A program made the translations under genes and the position numbers. Positions 18,356 to 26,491 of a stretch of DNA of 64,000 nucleotides are shown one piece after another; position 1 is the first letter of the stretch; every line of letters begins with the position of its first letter. The notes beneath the pieces are model-generated. The model searched no databases, was not told where the DNA came from, and worked only from the letters and a program-made list of their open reading frames with translations. Source of the stretch: Truepera sp965215315 (GTDB taxonomy: Bacteria > Deinococcota > Deinococci > Deinococcales > Trueperaceae); the NCBI GenBank assembly GCA_965215315.1, contig CBDCDB010000004.1, positions 1 through 64,000 of the forward strand, given 5' to 3'.

Positions 18356-19187
18356 AGAAGCCATCTCAAAAACGAATAGTCAGCTGCATAGCTGTTAGAA
18401 CGGTGGTATGGAACTCACCGATGAACAGTGGGAAGTACTAGGGCCGCTCATTCCCGAACCAGCTCGACGCAAAGATGGCAAAGGCCGTCCCAGACGAGAA
18501 CCACGAGCGATACTTAAGGGCATCTGCTGGATATTACGAACGGGCGCACAGTGGGCTGATTTACCCGAGCGCTATCCGCCCTATCAGACGTGCCATCGGC
18601 GCTTTCAAGAATGGGAGAGAAACGGCGTGTTGCGGCAGATTCTAGAGACTTTAGCGCATGACCCCCTGCAGCGGGGCAAACTCGACTTGTCGGAATGCTT
18701 TATCGACGGTACCTTTGTGGCTGCGAAAAAAGGGGGTCAGCAGTTGGTAAGACTAAACGGGGTAAGGGTAGCAAAGTCATGGCGGTATCGGACGCTGGTG
18801 GTACTTGCCTCGCCCTGCACGTTACGTCTGCTAGCCCACATGAGGTCCGGTTGGTACACGCGACTCTCGCATCTCGACACGTCAGCGGCAAACCCGACAA
18901 GTTAATCGGTGACAAAGCGTATGACAGTGATCCGCTTGACGCTGAACTCGCCGAAGCAGGTGTTGAAATGATTGCGCCTCACCGAAGAAACCGTAAAAAA
19001 GCCAAGACGCAAGATGGACGTAAACTGAGGCGCTACAAACGGCGCTGGAAGATTGAACGGCTATTCGCCCACCTCGGCAACTTTCGCCGTCTGGTCGTTC
19101 GCTATGAACATCACTCCCTAAACTTCTTGGCCTTCCTGCATCTCGGCTGCATCAAATTACTGCTTAGGCGTTTTTGAGATGGCTTCT
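18356..19187 (+). mobile_element. IS5-family insertion sequence (IS427-like)
   Basis: Both ends carry the 19-bp inverted repeat AGAAGCCATCTCAAAAACG (18356-18374, complement at 19169-19187). The 832-bp length and two overlapping frames fit the IS427 group. It interrupts the Lnt-like gene. A clean target duplication is not visible; a single T on each side would restore the frame. Confidence 0.85.
18408..19177 (+). CDS. IS5-family transposase in two overlapping frames
   Basis: Frame 1 (from 18408) encodes MELTDEQWEVLGPLIPEPAR through ECFIDGTFVAAKKGG, containing the first catalytic Asp. Frame 2, one base back, continues GKTKRGKGSKVMAVSDAGG to the second Asp (IGDKAYDSDPLD) and the Glu of RWKIERLFAHLGNFRRL. 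The switch falls at a run of six A and five G (18726-18736). IS427-type elements normally make the full enzyme by frameshifting at such runs, so it may be functional. Confidence 0.82.
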
Positions 19188-19813
19188 GGTGACGTTTGGT
19201 CCTGGCGGCGCGCAAATCGGTGAGTACTTTAAGACGAAGATCGTTCCAGGAGACGCGAATGTGGTAGGCGACGGCGACATGCTCGTGCTAGACACCGCGT
19301 ACGGTCGTATTGCCCAAGCTATCTGTTTTGACCTGGACTTTCCCGCGTTTGCTCGTCAAGCAGGAGCAGCGGACGCTGACATAATTATCGCGCCCTCGAG
19401 CGATTGGCAGGCCATCAACCCGTACCACAGCTTGATGGCTTCTTTTCGCGGCGTCGAAAACGGCGCTTCGGTCGTGAGGCCCACCCACCGTGGCCGCTCG
19501 CTCGCCAGCGATTATCAGGGCCGTGTTTTAGCGCAAACCGACTACTTTCAGACCACACCGCCCACGATGGTCGCGGACGTCCCTATCCAGGGGGTAAAGA
19601 CCCTTTATGCCCGCTTCGGTGATTGGTTTGCCTGGCTCAGTACAATCGTCTTAGCCGGATTGACCTTTTGGGCACGCCAAACACCTGTTGCAATGACAAG
19701 GCGAGGGCTCGAGCCTTCAGCCTGAACTGCTAATCGCGGTGTCGGGACGAGTTCACTGGACCACGCGGAGAGGCTAACAGTCTGATGATCGAACCCCCCT
19801 GCTCGCACGCGCA

Positions 19814-21043
19814 GTGCTCAACACCCGCACGCTGGCCTTTTTGCTCGTCGGTGCAGGGATTTTCGGCATTGTGGCAAGTATGGTGCCGACGCTTTTTACA
19901 GCGTCACTTGCACCTGCAACCCTTTACGCAGCTGTTTTGCTGAGTGCCTGCTTGTCCTGGGCGCTTATGCTCGCCGTTTTGTTACAACACCGGGCTCTGT
20001 GGCTGCACCTGACGCTTTTAGGGGGCGCGGCTTGCATCGTCGGGATGTTTTGGCTTCAACCCGAACAGTTCGGTAACGTGTTTATCTTCTTTTTTATGCT
20101 GGGGGGCGTTGCCGCCGTGCTATTGCCGTTACCGCAAGCGTTGCCCTGGGAAGCCCTTTTTTATCTACTGACCCTGCTCAATGCTTGGTTGGCTTTCGGG
20201 CTCGGCGGTTTGTCGGGTTGGTACGGGGCGGTTGGGGCGTATATTTTTTTCGGGATTTTTGGTTTTATCCTTCAGCAAGCAGACGTCAATTTCAAGCGCA
20301 ACGTGGCGCTATACGATGAGCTGGAAGGCGCACACGAGCAGCTGCGGCGTTACGCGCAGCAAGCGCGGCAGCTCGCGGTTGTCGAGGGTCTAGCGCGCGA
20401 GATGCACGACGCGCTAGGACACCAGCTGACCGTGGTGATGATGCAGTTGGAGGGGGCGCAGCGCCTCGCACAGAGCGACCCCGAGCGCTCAGCTCAGCTT
20501 ACTGCCAGTGTGCGTCAGCAGCTCAAAGAGGCGATGAACGAACTGCGTAACCTCCTCAGCACCCTGCGCGCTTCTCCTGAGGATGATACGGACAACAGCC
20601 CGCTACCGAAAAAGGGTGTGGAAGCAAGTCTCGAGCACCTCATCGACACGCTTGCCTTAGCGACAGGTTTGCATATTTCCTTTCGAGCGTCGGCGTTGCC
20701 AACCCTACCTGCTGCAGCCGCACAGGCCATCTACCGAACGGTACAAGAGGGTCTGACCAATGTCCACCGACACGCGTCCGCAGAGCGTGCGTGGGTAACT
20801 CTGGAAAATTTGGGCGGTACGCTTAGGGTGTGCGTAGATGATGACGGCGTAGGATTTGACTCGAGCGAGCGAGACGGCTCGTTTGGACTTATCGGCTTGC
20901 AAGAGAGAGCGGCGGCGGTAGGGGGCACCTTAATCCTTACGGCGCGTGCGGGGGGCGGAACCACCCTCCGTTTTGACCTCGAAGGCGTATGGGAAGGTGT
21001 GCAGGAAGACGTGCAGGAAGACGTGCGGGGCAAGCGTGAATAA
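19814..21043 (+). CDS. NarL-type sensor histidine kinase with multi-span membrane sensor
   Basis: The kinase starts at GTG 19814 and has about six N-terminal membrane helices (residues 5-160) with almost no external loops. A short coiled linker leads to HisKA_3 with the phosphoacceptor in LAREMHDALGHQLTVVMMQL. The HATPase_c domain shows VQEGLTNVHRHASAERAW (N box) and GVGFD with GSFGLIGLQERAAAVGG. The membrane design suggests sensing of a lipid or envelope signal. The tail includes two exact 12-bp repeats (GTGCAGGAAGAC) and overlaps the response regulator by eight bases. Confidence 0.87.
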   Translation: MLNTRTLAFLLVGAGIFGIVASMVPTLFTASLAPATLYAAVLLSACLSWALMLAVLLQHRALWLHLTLLGGAACIVGMFWLQPEQFGNVFIFFFMLGGVAAVLLPLPQALPWEALFYLLTLLNAWLAFGLGGLSGWYGAVGAYIFFGIFGFILQQADVNFKRNVALYDELEGAHEQLRRYAQQARQLAVVEGLAREMHDALGHQLTVVMMQLEGAQRLAQSDPERSAQLTASVRQQLKEAMNELRNLLSTLRASPEDDTDNSPLPKKGVEASLEHLIDTLALATGLHISFRASALPTLPAAAAQAIYRTVQEGLTNVHRHASAERAWVTLENLGGTLRVCVDDDGVGFDSSERDGSFGLIGLQERAAAVGGTLILTARAGGGTTLRFDLEGVWEGVQEDVQEDVRGKRE

Positions 21044-21689
21044 AACCATTCGGGTCATGATTGTCGATGACCAGAGACTGATTCGCCAAGGTCTCAAGCT
21101 GCTTCTTGAACTCGAGCCTGACATCACCGTTGTCGCTGAAGCTGAAAATGGACAGGACGCACTCAACTCGTTCTCCCAGACCAGTCCTGATGTTGTTCTG
21201 ATGGACGTGCAGATGCCTATTTTGGACGGGGTGAAAGCAACGCGCGTACTCACAGAACGTTTCACTGGCACCAACGTTATTGTGCTGACCACCTTCAACA
21301 AAGACCACTACGTGATAGAGGCGGTGCAGGCAGGTGCCAAGGGCTTTTCACTCAAAGACAGTTCTGGTGAAGAGATTGCCGCAGCCGTTCGCGCTGTCAG
21401 GCAAGGTAAAGCGATGATCGACCCGGCAGCCGCTAACGCTCTTTTTGAAGCTGTCTCTCACGCTCCGCCACCCTCACAACCGTCGCAACTGATGACAGAA
21501 CCTCTTTCAGCTCGAAAAATAGCTGTTTTGCGGCTGGTTGCTGGCGGTATGACCAACGCTCAGATTGCGGCTGAACTCAGGCTTGCCGATGGCACGGTGA
21601 AAAATTACGTCAGCGTCATCATCCAGAAAACAGCAAGCCGAGACCGCACCGAAGCTGCCGTCAAAGCGCGTACGCTGGGGTTGATTTGA
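21036..21689 (+). CDS. NarL/FixJ-type response regulator
   Basis: The partner of the kinase upstream. The GTG at 21036 gives VNKTIRVMIVDDQRLIRQGL and an overlap of eight bases with the kinase stop. The receiver domain has the acidic pair DD, the phosphoacceptor Asp in PDVVLMDVQMPILDG and Lys in GAKGFSLKDSSGEE. The C-terminal LuxR helix-turn-helix reads LSARKIAVLRLVAGGMTNAQ and ELRLADGTVKNYVSVI. Upstream extension of the frame is an artefact of the kinase coding sequence. Target genes are not evident. Confidence 0.88.
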   Translation: MNKTIRVMIVDDQRLIRQGLKLLLELEPDITVVAEAENGQDALNSFSQTSPDVVLMDVQMPILDGVKATRVLTERFTGTNVIVLTTFNKDHYVIEAVQAGAKGFSLKDSSGEEIAAAVRAVRQGKAMIDPAAANALFEAVSHAPPPSQPSQLMTEPLSARKIAVLRLVAGGMTNAQIAAELRLADGTVKNYVSVIIQKTASRDRTEAAVKARTLGLI

Positions 21690-21816
21690 CAAATGAGAAT
21701 TCACCCATAGGTTTCCCCTGGTCTTTGCCTGACCGCGCGTGCTCAATGATGATTTAGTTGCTAATCCTTGTGCGTGAGTTGAGCGCAAGGACGACAACGC
21801 AGCACTCACTGATCTT

Positions 21817-22248
21817 CTAGAACGGTCTATCATCTCTTGCATTGGCGAGCGCCAGCCCCAACTGCAACCCCGGTACCCGCTCGAAGTGGCGGATGTTTCC
21901 AGTGACTAAAATAAGCCCGTGGTGCAGCGCAGTTGCTGCAATCTGCAGATCAGCATCGGCTAAGCGCCGACCTTCTCTTTCCAACTGGGCGCTAAGCTCA
22001 CCAAAAACGTGAGCGACGTTCGTGTCAAATGGCAAAACGGACACAGCCGGTAGCACGCGCTCACGAATGTTTTTAAGATGCCGCTCACGCGCCACTGAGC
22101 GGTAAGCACCTTTGAAAAGTTCGCCTATCGATACCGCACTCGTGAACTGATCCTCACGTGGGATAGTACTCAGCCATTCGATATAAGCTGGCGCAGGCTG
22201 CGGTCGTAAGACTTCTGAAATAGCGTCGGTGTCGAACAGGTAAGCCAC
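21817..22248 (-). CDS. vapC: VapC-type PIN-domain toxin
   Basis: This 143-residue PIN ribonuclease starts MAYLFDTDAISEVLRPQPAP, where the first conserved Asp is in LFDTDAI. The Glu is in AVSIGELFKGAY, and the later acidic pair is in RRLADADLQIAATALHHGL. The C-terminal GNIRHFERVPGL is typical of this VapC group. Such toxins cleave tRNA or rRNA when their antitoxin is degraded. The start codon overlaps the last base of the antitoxin gene, so the two are coupled. Confidence 0.88.
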   Translation of the reverse strand: MAYLFDTDAISEVLRPQPAPAYIEWLSTIPREDQFTSAVSIGELFKGAYRSVARERHLKNIRERVLPAVSVLPFDTNVAHVFGELSAQLEREGRRLADADLQIAATALHHGLILVTGNIRHFERVPGLQLGLALANARDDRPF

Positions 22249-22526
22249 TATTCGAGATCAGGAAGGTCGCGTCCATAGCTGCGCGTATGCAACTGAGTGT
22301 TGCGTACTAGTTCCTCAGAACTTTCCCAACCCCCGGCAAGTCCAGCTAAGCCAGAGTTAGCACCTGCTGCACGTAACCGCTTGAGTTGCTCGAGATCCTC
22401 ATTACTTACGAGTGCGGCGACGGGCTTGCCGCGACGGGTAATCACGACTGCTTCACCGTATTCAGCGTGACGTAGCCAGCTAGAAAGCTGCCTTTTAGCC
22501 TCTGCGACGGTTACTTCTTTACTCAT
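22248..22526 (-). CDS. Phd/YefM-family antitoxin
   Basis: A 92-residue antitoxin starting at ATG 22526 (MSKEVTVAEAKRQLSSWLRH) with AGGAGGATG upstream. The N-terminal Phd/YefM DNA-binding fold includes YGEAVVITRRGKPVAALVS. The C-terminal tail (WESSEELVRNTQLHTRSYGR) should wrap the toxin. It is expected to repress its own operon with VapC through the palindrome at 22538-22571. Confidence 0.87.
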   Translation of the reverse strand: MSKEVTVAEAKRQLSSWLRHAEYGEAVVITRRGKPVAALVSNEDLEQLKRLRAAGANSGLAGLAGGWESSEELVRNTQLHTRSYGRDLPDLE

Positions 22527-22537
22527 GACACATCCTC

Positions 22538-22571
22538 CTAGATAGTCATTATAGTCTAAATAACTATCTAG
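22538..22571 (-). promoter_or_regulatory. Probable toxin-antitoxin operator and -10 element
   Basis: CTAGATAGT (22538-22546) and ACTATCTAG (22563-22571) form a perfect inverted repeat 16 bases apart. Between them lies TATAAT on the minus strand (22549-22554). The site is 12 bp upstream of the antitoxin start, the normal position for Phd autoregulation. No good -35 was seen. Confidence 0.65.
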
Positions 22572-22610
22572 AAGGCCGAATTCGAGCGTGATGGCTCGGA
22601 TGATACTTAA

Positions 22611-22634
22611 GCGTGAATTGGGCCGTTTACACGC
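22611..22634. repeat. Second copy of the GCGTGA-TTGGGCCGT-CACGC palindromic repeat
   Basis: GCGTGAATTGGGCCGTTT followed by ACACGC matches 20 of 24 bases at 6898-6921. The end pairs GCGTG/CACGC can form a short stem. It lies 40 bp upstream of the antitoxin operator, outside genes in both places. Confidence 0.45.
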
Positions 22635-22674
22635 AAAAGGACGAAGAGGTGCCTGGGCGTTATCCAAGGAATCC

Positions 22675-22968
22675 TTACCCCTCGCCGCCTCGGTTCAGCG
22701 CGTGACCAGCAACTCGGAGGACATCCTCGACGACTGCGTCAAGCGGTTGACTGGCGTCGACGATCGACGCGCCGAAGCGGCGATAGGTTGCCCCGCATGT
22801 TCTGTTCCACTCGAGTATGTTCGCGAGTTCGTCTGGTGCTTTTCCATAAGGGTTTGGACGCGCCGCCAGACGACGGAAAAGCGTTGCGTCATCTGTCACG
22901 AGGCAGACAACGGCGGCGAACAGGTCCCACACGTCGCGTTCGTTCTCGACAGAGCCACTTAAAAACAC
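22675..22968 (-). pseudogene. C-terminal fragment of a nucleotide-kinase-like P-loop protein
   Basis: The frame FLSGSVENERDVWDLFAAVV, CLVTDDATLFRRLAARPNPYG, KAPDELANILEWNRT and ASIVDASQPLDAVVEDVLR resembles the C-terminal half of shikimate-kinase-like or AAA_18 ATP-binding proteins, including the lid arginines. The P-loop half is missing and the same frame meets a stop (TGA) shortly upstream of the GTG at 22968. It is probably a truncated remnant. The assignment rests on pattern only. Confidence 0.5.
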
Positions 22969-23037
22969 AAGTCCGTCCCTGGGCCTCGGGCTTCACCAGT
23001 AGAGGGTCAGCGCACCACCGTACTCATGGGGATGTAG

Positions 23038-24081
23038 CTAAGCCGGTTCTACGCCCGGCAGCAACACAAGCTTGACGCCCTGTTTTTGCTCGAACATGCT
23101 AAAGGCTGTGTCCCACTCGGTTAACGGGTAGCGGTGGCTGATTAGAGACGCGGTATCAACCTCGCCCCTACCTAGGAGTGCCAGTGCACGCAACCAAGAC
23201 GCTGGTGTGCTGGCATTGCTGCCGGTCACCAAGAGTTCTTTATAGGGAATCAGGTCAGCGTCCCAAGTAACTGATTTGCCGAAAAGACCGATCTGGACAA
23301 AGCGCCCACCGCGCCTTACCAACGTTAGCAGTTGTTGAGCCGCCTGGCCTGCACCAGAGCACTCATAGACGACGTCGGCACCATGACCGCCGTAGGTGAG
23401 TGAGCGCAGCGTGTCAGCAAACGTCTCGTCACCTACATTGAACGTGTAGTCCGCTCCGAGTGTACGGGCCAGACTAAGACGCGCCTCGTCAGCTTCGGTA
23501 CCAAGGACAGCCACCGTCGCCCCGGCTGCTTTGACAACCTGTAACGTTAAAAGCCCGATAGCGCCTGGGCCTGCAATGACAGCAAGATCGCCGGGTCGAG
23601 TGGTAGGGGTGCCAAGAACACCATGTACTACACAAGCCAGCGGTTCACTTAGAGCACCCGCAGCAAGGTCAACGGTGTCGGGCAACACGTGAATGTTGGC
23701 AGCGGGAACGACCACGTACCGGGCAAACCCGCCGTTGACTGCCGACCCGATAGACCGACGAGAGAGGCAGAGGTTAGGCGCGCCGCTCCGGCAGTAACGG
23801 CACACTCCGCACGTCGAGAAGTAGGTTTCGGTTGTGACCCGGCTGCCTAGTAGGGACGCATCTATTTCACTGCCAACCTCAACAATTCGGCCTGAGAGCT
23901 CGTGACCTAGAACGACCGGCGGGTCAGACTTGAATTCGTCGTGAAAGATATGGAGGTCGGTACCGCAGATGCCCGCAGCACTGACCTCGAGCAAAACCTG
24001 CTGTGCCCCCGGACTCGGTTCGGGGATGTCCTGAAGCGCAACGTTACCCACTCCCCTAGCAACCTTCATCACCGCTTTCAC
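23038..24081 (-). CDS. Zinc-dependent medium-chain (sorbitol/threonine-type) dehydrogenase
   Basis: The 347-residue enzyme oxidises a polyol or sugar alcohol with NAD(P). I chose GTG 24081 because TAGGAGGAG lies before it. Catalytic zinc ligands are in AAGICGTDLHIFHDE and LGHELSGRIVEVGS; the structural zinc loop is CGVCRYCRSGAPNLC. The cofactor motif reads AVIAGPGAIGLLTLQVVKAA. It is divergent from the sugar ABC transporter at 24222, so the imported sugar or polyol may be its substrate (inference). Confidence 0.85.
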   Translation of the reverse strand: MKAVMKVARGVGNVALQDIPEPSPGAQQVLLEVSAAGICGTDLHIFHDEFKSDPPVVLGHELSGRIVEVGSEIDASLLGSRVTTETYFSTCGVCRYCRSGAPNLCLSRRSIGSAVNGGFARYVVVPAANIHVLPDTVDLAAGALSEPLACVVHGVLGTPTTRPGDLAVIAGPGAIGLLTLQVVKAAGATVAVLGTEADEARLSLARTLGADYTFNVGDETFADTLRSLTYGGHGADVVYECSGAGQAAQQLLTLVRRGGRFVQIGLFGKSVTWDADLIPYKELLVTGSNASTPASWLRALALLGRGEVDTASLISHRYPLTEWDTAFSMFEQKQGVKLVLLPGVEPA

Positions 24082-24124
24082 CGCTTCTCCTCCTAACAAT
24101 CCGAACCCAGGGCAATTTCTATAC

Positions 24125-24193
24125 TTGCAAAGAGAAACGAACCTGACGTATATTTTAATCTGAAAGAGCAGCACAATTTAACGTTTGCAAAGA
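24125..24193. promoter_or_regulatory. Divergent promoter region with two TTGCAAAGA repeats
   Basis: TTGCAAAGA occurs at 24125-24133 and again at 24185-24193, 60 bp apart on the same strand, in the 140-bp gap between divergent dehydrogenase and transporter genes. The stretch between them is AT-rich and could hold promoters for both. The spacing of about six helical turns fits binding of one regulator at two sites. No regulator gene is adjacent. Confidence 0.4.
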
Positions 24194-24221
24194 AGCAGTA
24201 GGTTTTGCCAGGAGGGGCATT

Positions 24222-25502
24222 ATGAGATCTAAGGTCGTAGTTGGCTTATTCGTAGCTACATTACTCAACGTCGGGTGGGCTCAAGAATTTAATTGGCGTC
24301 AGTTTGAGGGTACTCAAATCCGCTTTTTGATGAATCAGCATCCGTTTACCGATTTTATTCAGCCCTTAATCCCTGAATTTGAAGACCTGACCGGCATCGA
24401 AGTAACGTTAGAAAGTTTTCCTGAAGATCAGTTCCGGCAACGCACGCTGCTCGAAGCCAGTAGTGGCGCAGACACCCTAGACGGTTACATGATCCAACCC
24501 GGTCAAACTGGGGCGCAGTACCTTGGCGCAGGTTGGGTACGTTACATCGACGACTTCTTGAACGACCCCAGCTTAACGAATCCTGACCTCGATATGGACG
24601 ACTTTTTTGAAGGGGCCACCAGTACGTTTTTAGACGGCGACCAGATGTACGGCTTGCCACTACAGATCGAATCTAGCCTGCTCTTTTACCGTAATGATCT
24701 GTTGCAAGCGGCGGGTCTTGACGGACCCCCCGAGACGCTCGAGCAGCTACGCGACTACGCCGATAAGCTTAATGGCGACGGCGTAGCTGGGTTTGCAATG
24801 CGCGGCAGCGGAGCTAACGCGACCAGCCAGATCGTCAACTTTCTCTACTCTTATGGGGGAAAGTGGCTCAACGACGACGGAACCTCGGCTTTAGACAGTG
24901 AAGCGAGTCAGGAAACGCTCGCCTACTACGCTGATTTGTTACGCAACGACGGTCCGGCGGGCGTCACCAATATGTCATGGCCCGAAGTCACCAGCCTCTA
25001 CGCCCAAGGACAGGCGGCCATGATGTTCGACGCCAATGTTTTCCGGTCAATTATGGAAGACCCCGAGCAGGCACTTGAAGAGGTGCGGGCGAACACCCTG
25101 TACGCGCCGTTACCCAAAGGTCCGGCAGGCAGGGTACCCGCCGTTCTGGTTTGGGGGCTAAGTATCAACCACGCCTCACAAAATCCAGAAGCTGCTTGGT
25201 ACTTTTTGCAGTGGGCACTGTCCAAGGAAAATCAGCTTAAAGCGCTCCTTGGCGGCGTTCCGGCAGCGCGCCCGTCGGCTTGGGACAACGAAGAATTTAA
25301 AACAACTGCGCCGCAGAGCTGGATTGACGCGTCGCAGCTTTCGTTTAACACCGGTCAGCCCGACTGGAACCCACCGGTCGTCCAGGTATCTGAGGTGCGC
25401 GACGCTTACGGGCAGGCTATCGTCGCGGCGTTGCAAGGACAAGAGGTAGGACCAGCGCTCGAGCAGGCCAACGGGGTGATTAACGGAATTATCTCTCGGT
25501 AG
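24222..25502 (+). CDS. Sugar ABC transporter substrate-binding protein (family 1)
   Basis: A 426-residue extracytoplasmic binding protein with signal peptide MRSKVVVGLFVATLLNVGWA. The mature part follows the SBP_bac_1 pattern: FEDLTGIEVTLESFPEDQFR, then GLPLQIESSLLFYRNDLLQA, then the hinge MFDANVFRSIM, and PEAAWYFLQWALSKENQ near the end. GGAGGGG precedes the ATG. It heads a binding-protein/permease/permease set without an ATPase. The ligand is probably a carbohydrate or polyol, given the divergent dehydrogenase. Confidence 0.88.
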   Translation: MRSKVVVGLFVATLLNVGWAQEFNWRQFEGTQIRFLMNQHPFTDFIQPLIPEFEDLTGIEVTLESFPEDQFRQRTLLEASSGADTLDGYMIQPGQTGAQYLGAGWVRYIDDFLNDPSLTNPDLDMDDFFEGATSTFLDGDQMYGLPLQIESSLLFYRNDLLQAAGLDGPPETLEQLRDYADKLNGDGVAGFAMRGSGANATSQIVNFLYSYGGKWLNDDGTSALDSEASQETLAYYADLLRNDGPAGVTNMSWPEVTSLYAQGQAAMMFDANVFRSIMEDPEQALEEVRANTLYAPLPKGPAGRVPAVLVWGLSINHASQNPEAAWYFLQWALSKENQLKALLGGVPAARPSAWDNEEFKTTAPQSWIDASQLSFNTGQPDWNPPVVQVSEVRDAYGQAIVAALQGQEVGPALEQANGVINGIISR

Positions 25503-25540
25503 TCGCCTGAAACTTAGCTAGCCTGTTACCGACCATCAAG

Positions 25541-25568
25541 GCTGGACTCGCATGTTATAGAGTCCAGC
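25541..25568 (+). promoter_or_regulatory. Intercistronic hairpin after the binding-protein gene
   Basis: GCTGGACTC (25541-25549) pairs with GAGTCCAGC (25560-25568) around ten bases. It has no T tract. Such hairpins after binding-protein genes usually protect the upstream mRNA, so more binding protein than permease is made. Confidence 0.6.
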
Positions 25569-25618
25569 TCCATATTTTGAAGGGGGCGTTTCGGCCTACG
25601 GGTCAAAACTAAACGGAT

Positions 25619-26491
25619 ATGAAAAGTGCTGCAAACTTTATTGACCGGCACGCTAAGTGGATCTTCCCACTTCCTGCGTTACTAGCCATGCTGCTACTGA
25701 TTGTTGCGCCTATTGTTGCTAACGTCGTGCTTTCTACCTACAACTATTTTATCGGCACGCCGCCGAGCTTTGCTGGGCTGGGAAACTTCCGTGAGGCGTT
25801 CTCTGACGCACGGGCCTGGAACGGTTTACGGCTGACGTTTTACTTTACCCTTTTGGCTGTCCCTATCCAGCTCGTTTTAGGTCTCGCCATCGCGCTCTTA
25901 TTTAACCGAGAGTTTCCAGGAAAGGGTCTGGTCAGAACGATCACCCTGCTTCCGATGGTTGCTACGCCTGTAGCCATAGCCTTGATCTGGGCGCTGATGT
26001 TTAACCCCAACCTAGGCGTGCTTAACGCATTTTTAGAGGGTCTAGGATTACCACGTTCGCTTTGGGTTGCAGATTCCAACTTGGTTATCCCATCACTCGT
26101 CTTAGTTGATGTCTGGGAGTGGACGCCGTTTACCGCGCTCATCTTACTTGCAGCCCTTCAGGGCGTCGCACAAGAATACTACGAGGCAGCGCGTATTGAT
26201 GGGGCTAATAGTATCCAGGGCTTCTGGTTTATTACCCTCCCAAGCATCCGTTCGGCGGCGATCGTCGCCCTGATTTTACGTAGCATCGACGCGCTCAAAA
26301 CGTTCGATATCATCTACGTCATTACTCAGGGGGGACCAGGGACGGCTTCAGAGACGCTTAACGTCTACGCCTTTAAGACCGGTTTCGAATTCTTTCGGGC
26401 GGGTTACGCCGCCACACTCTTGATTCTCTTAATGTTCGTCGTACTCGGCGTTGCAGTTGTCTTTAATTTGCTAAGGAGGCAGTCGGCGTGA
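25619..26491 (+). CDS. Sugar ABC transporter permease (MalF/UgpA type)
   Basis: A 290-residue inner-membrane permease with six predicted spans. The EAA loop is EAARIDGANSIQGFWFITLP, and DIIYVITQGGPGTASETLNV is typical of MalF/UgpA-like subunits. No strong Shine-Dalgarno precedes ATG 25619. The four-base overlap with the next gene (GTGA at 26488) indicates coupled translation. It presumably forms the channel with the following permease. Confidence 0.9.
   Translation: MKSAANFIDRHAKWIFPLPALLAMLLLIVAPIVANVVLSTYNYFIGTPPSFAGLGNFREAFSDARAWNGLRLTFYFTLLAVPIQLVLGLAIALLFNREFPGKGLVRTITLLPMVATPVAIALIWALMFNPNLGVLNAFLEGLGLPRSLWVADSNLVIPSLVLVDVWEWTPFTALILLAALQGVAQEYYEAARIDGANSIQGFWFITLPSIRSAAIVALILRSIDALKTFDIIYVITQGGPGTASETLNVYAFKTGFEFFRAGYAATLLILLMFVVLGVAVVFNLLRRQSA

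Larger units (their letters stand above)
17356..19725 (+). pseudogene. Apolipoprotein N-acyltransferase-like membrane amidase, split by an IS5-type element
   Basis: The 5' part (17356-18355) encodes about six membrane spans and the start of a carbon-nitrogen hydrolase domain with the catalytic Glu in IIAWAEGDALV. The 3' part (19187-19725) resumes LVTFGPGGAQIGEYFKTKIV, holding the catalytic Lys, and QAICFDLDFPAFARQ, the catalytic Cys. A last membrane span follows. Removing 18356-19186 joins VENE to LVTFGPGG in frame. The Glu-Lys-Cys triad and topology match Lnt, which N-acylates lipoproteins. It is presumably inactive, unless another copy exists. Confidence 0.82.

Noticed and set aside
25541..25568. 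Rho-independent terminator after the sugar-binding protein
   Set aside because: The stem is good but no T tract follows and the permease genes continue in the same direction, so an mRNA-stabilising hairpin is more likely.
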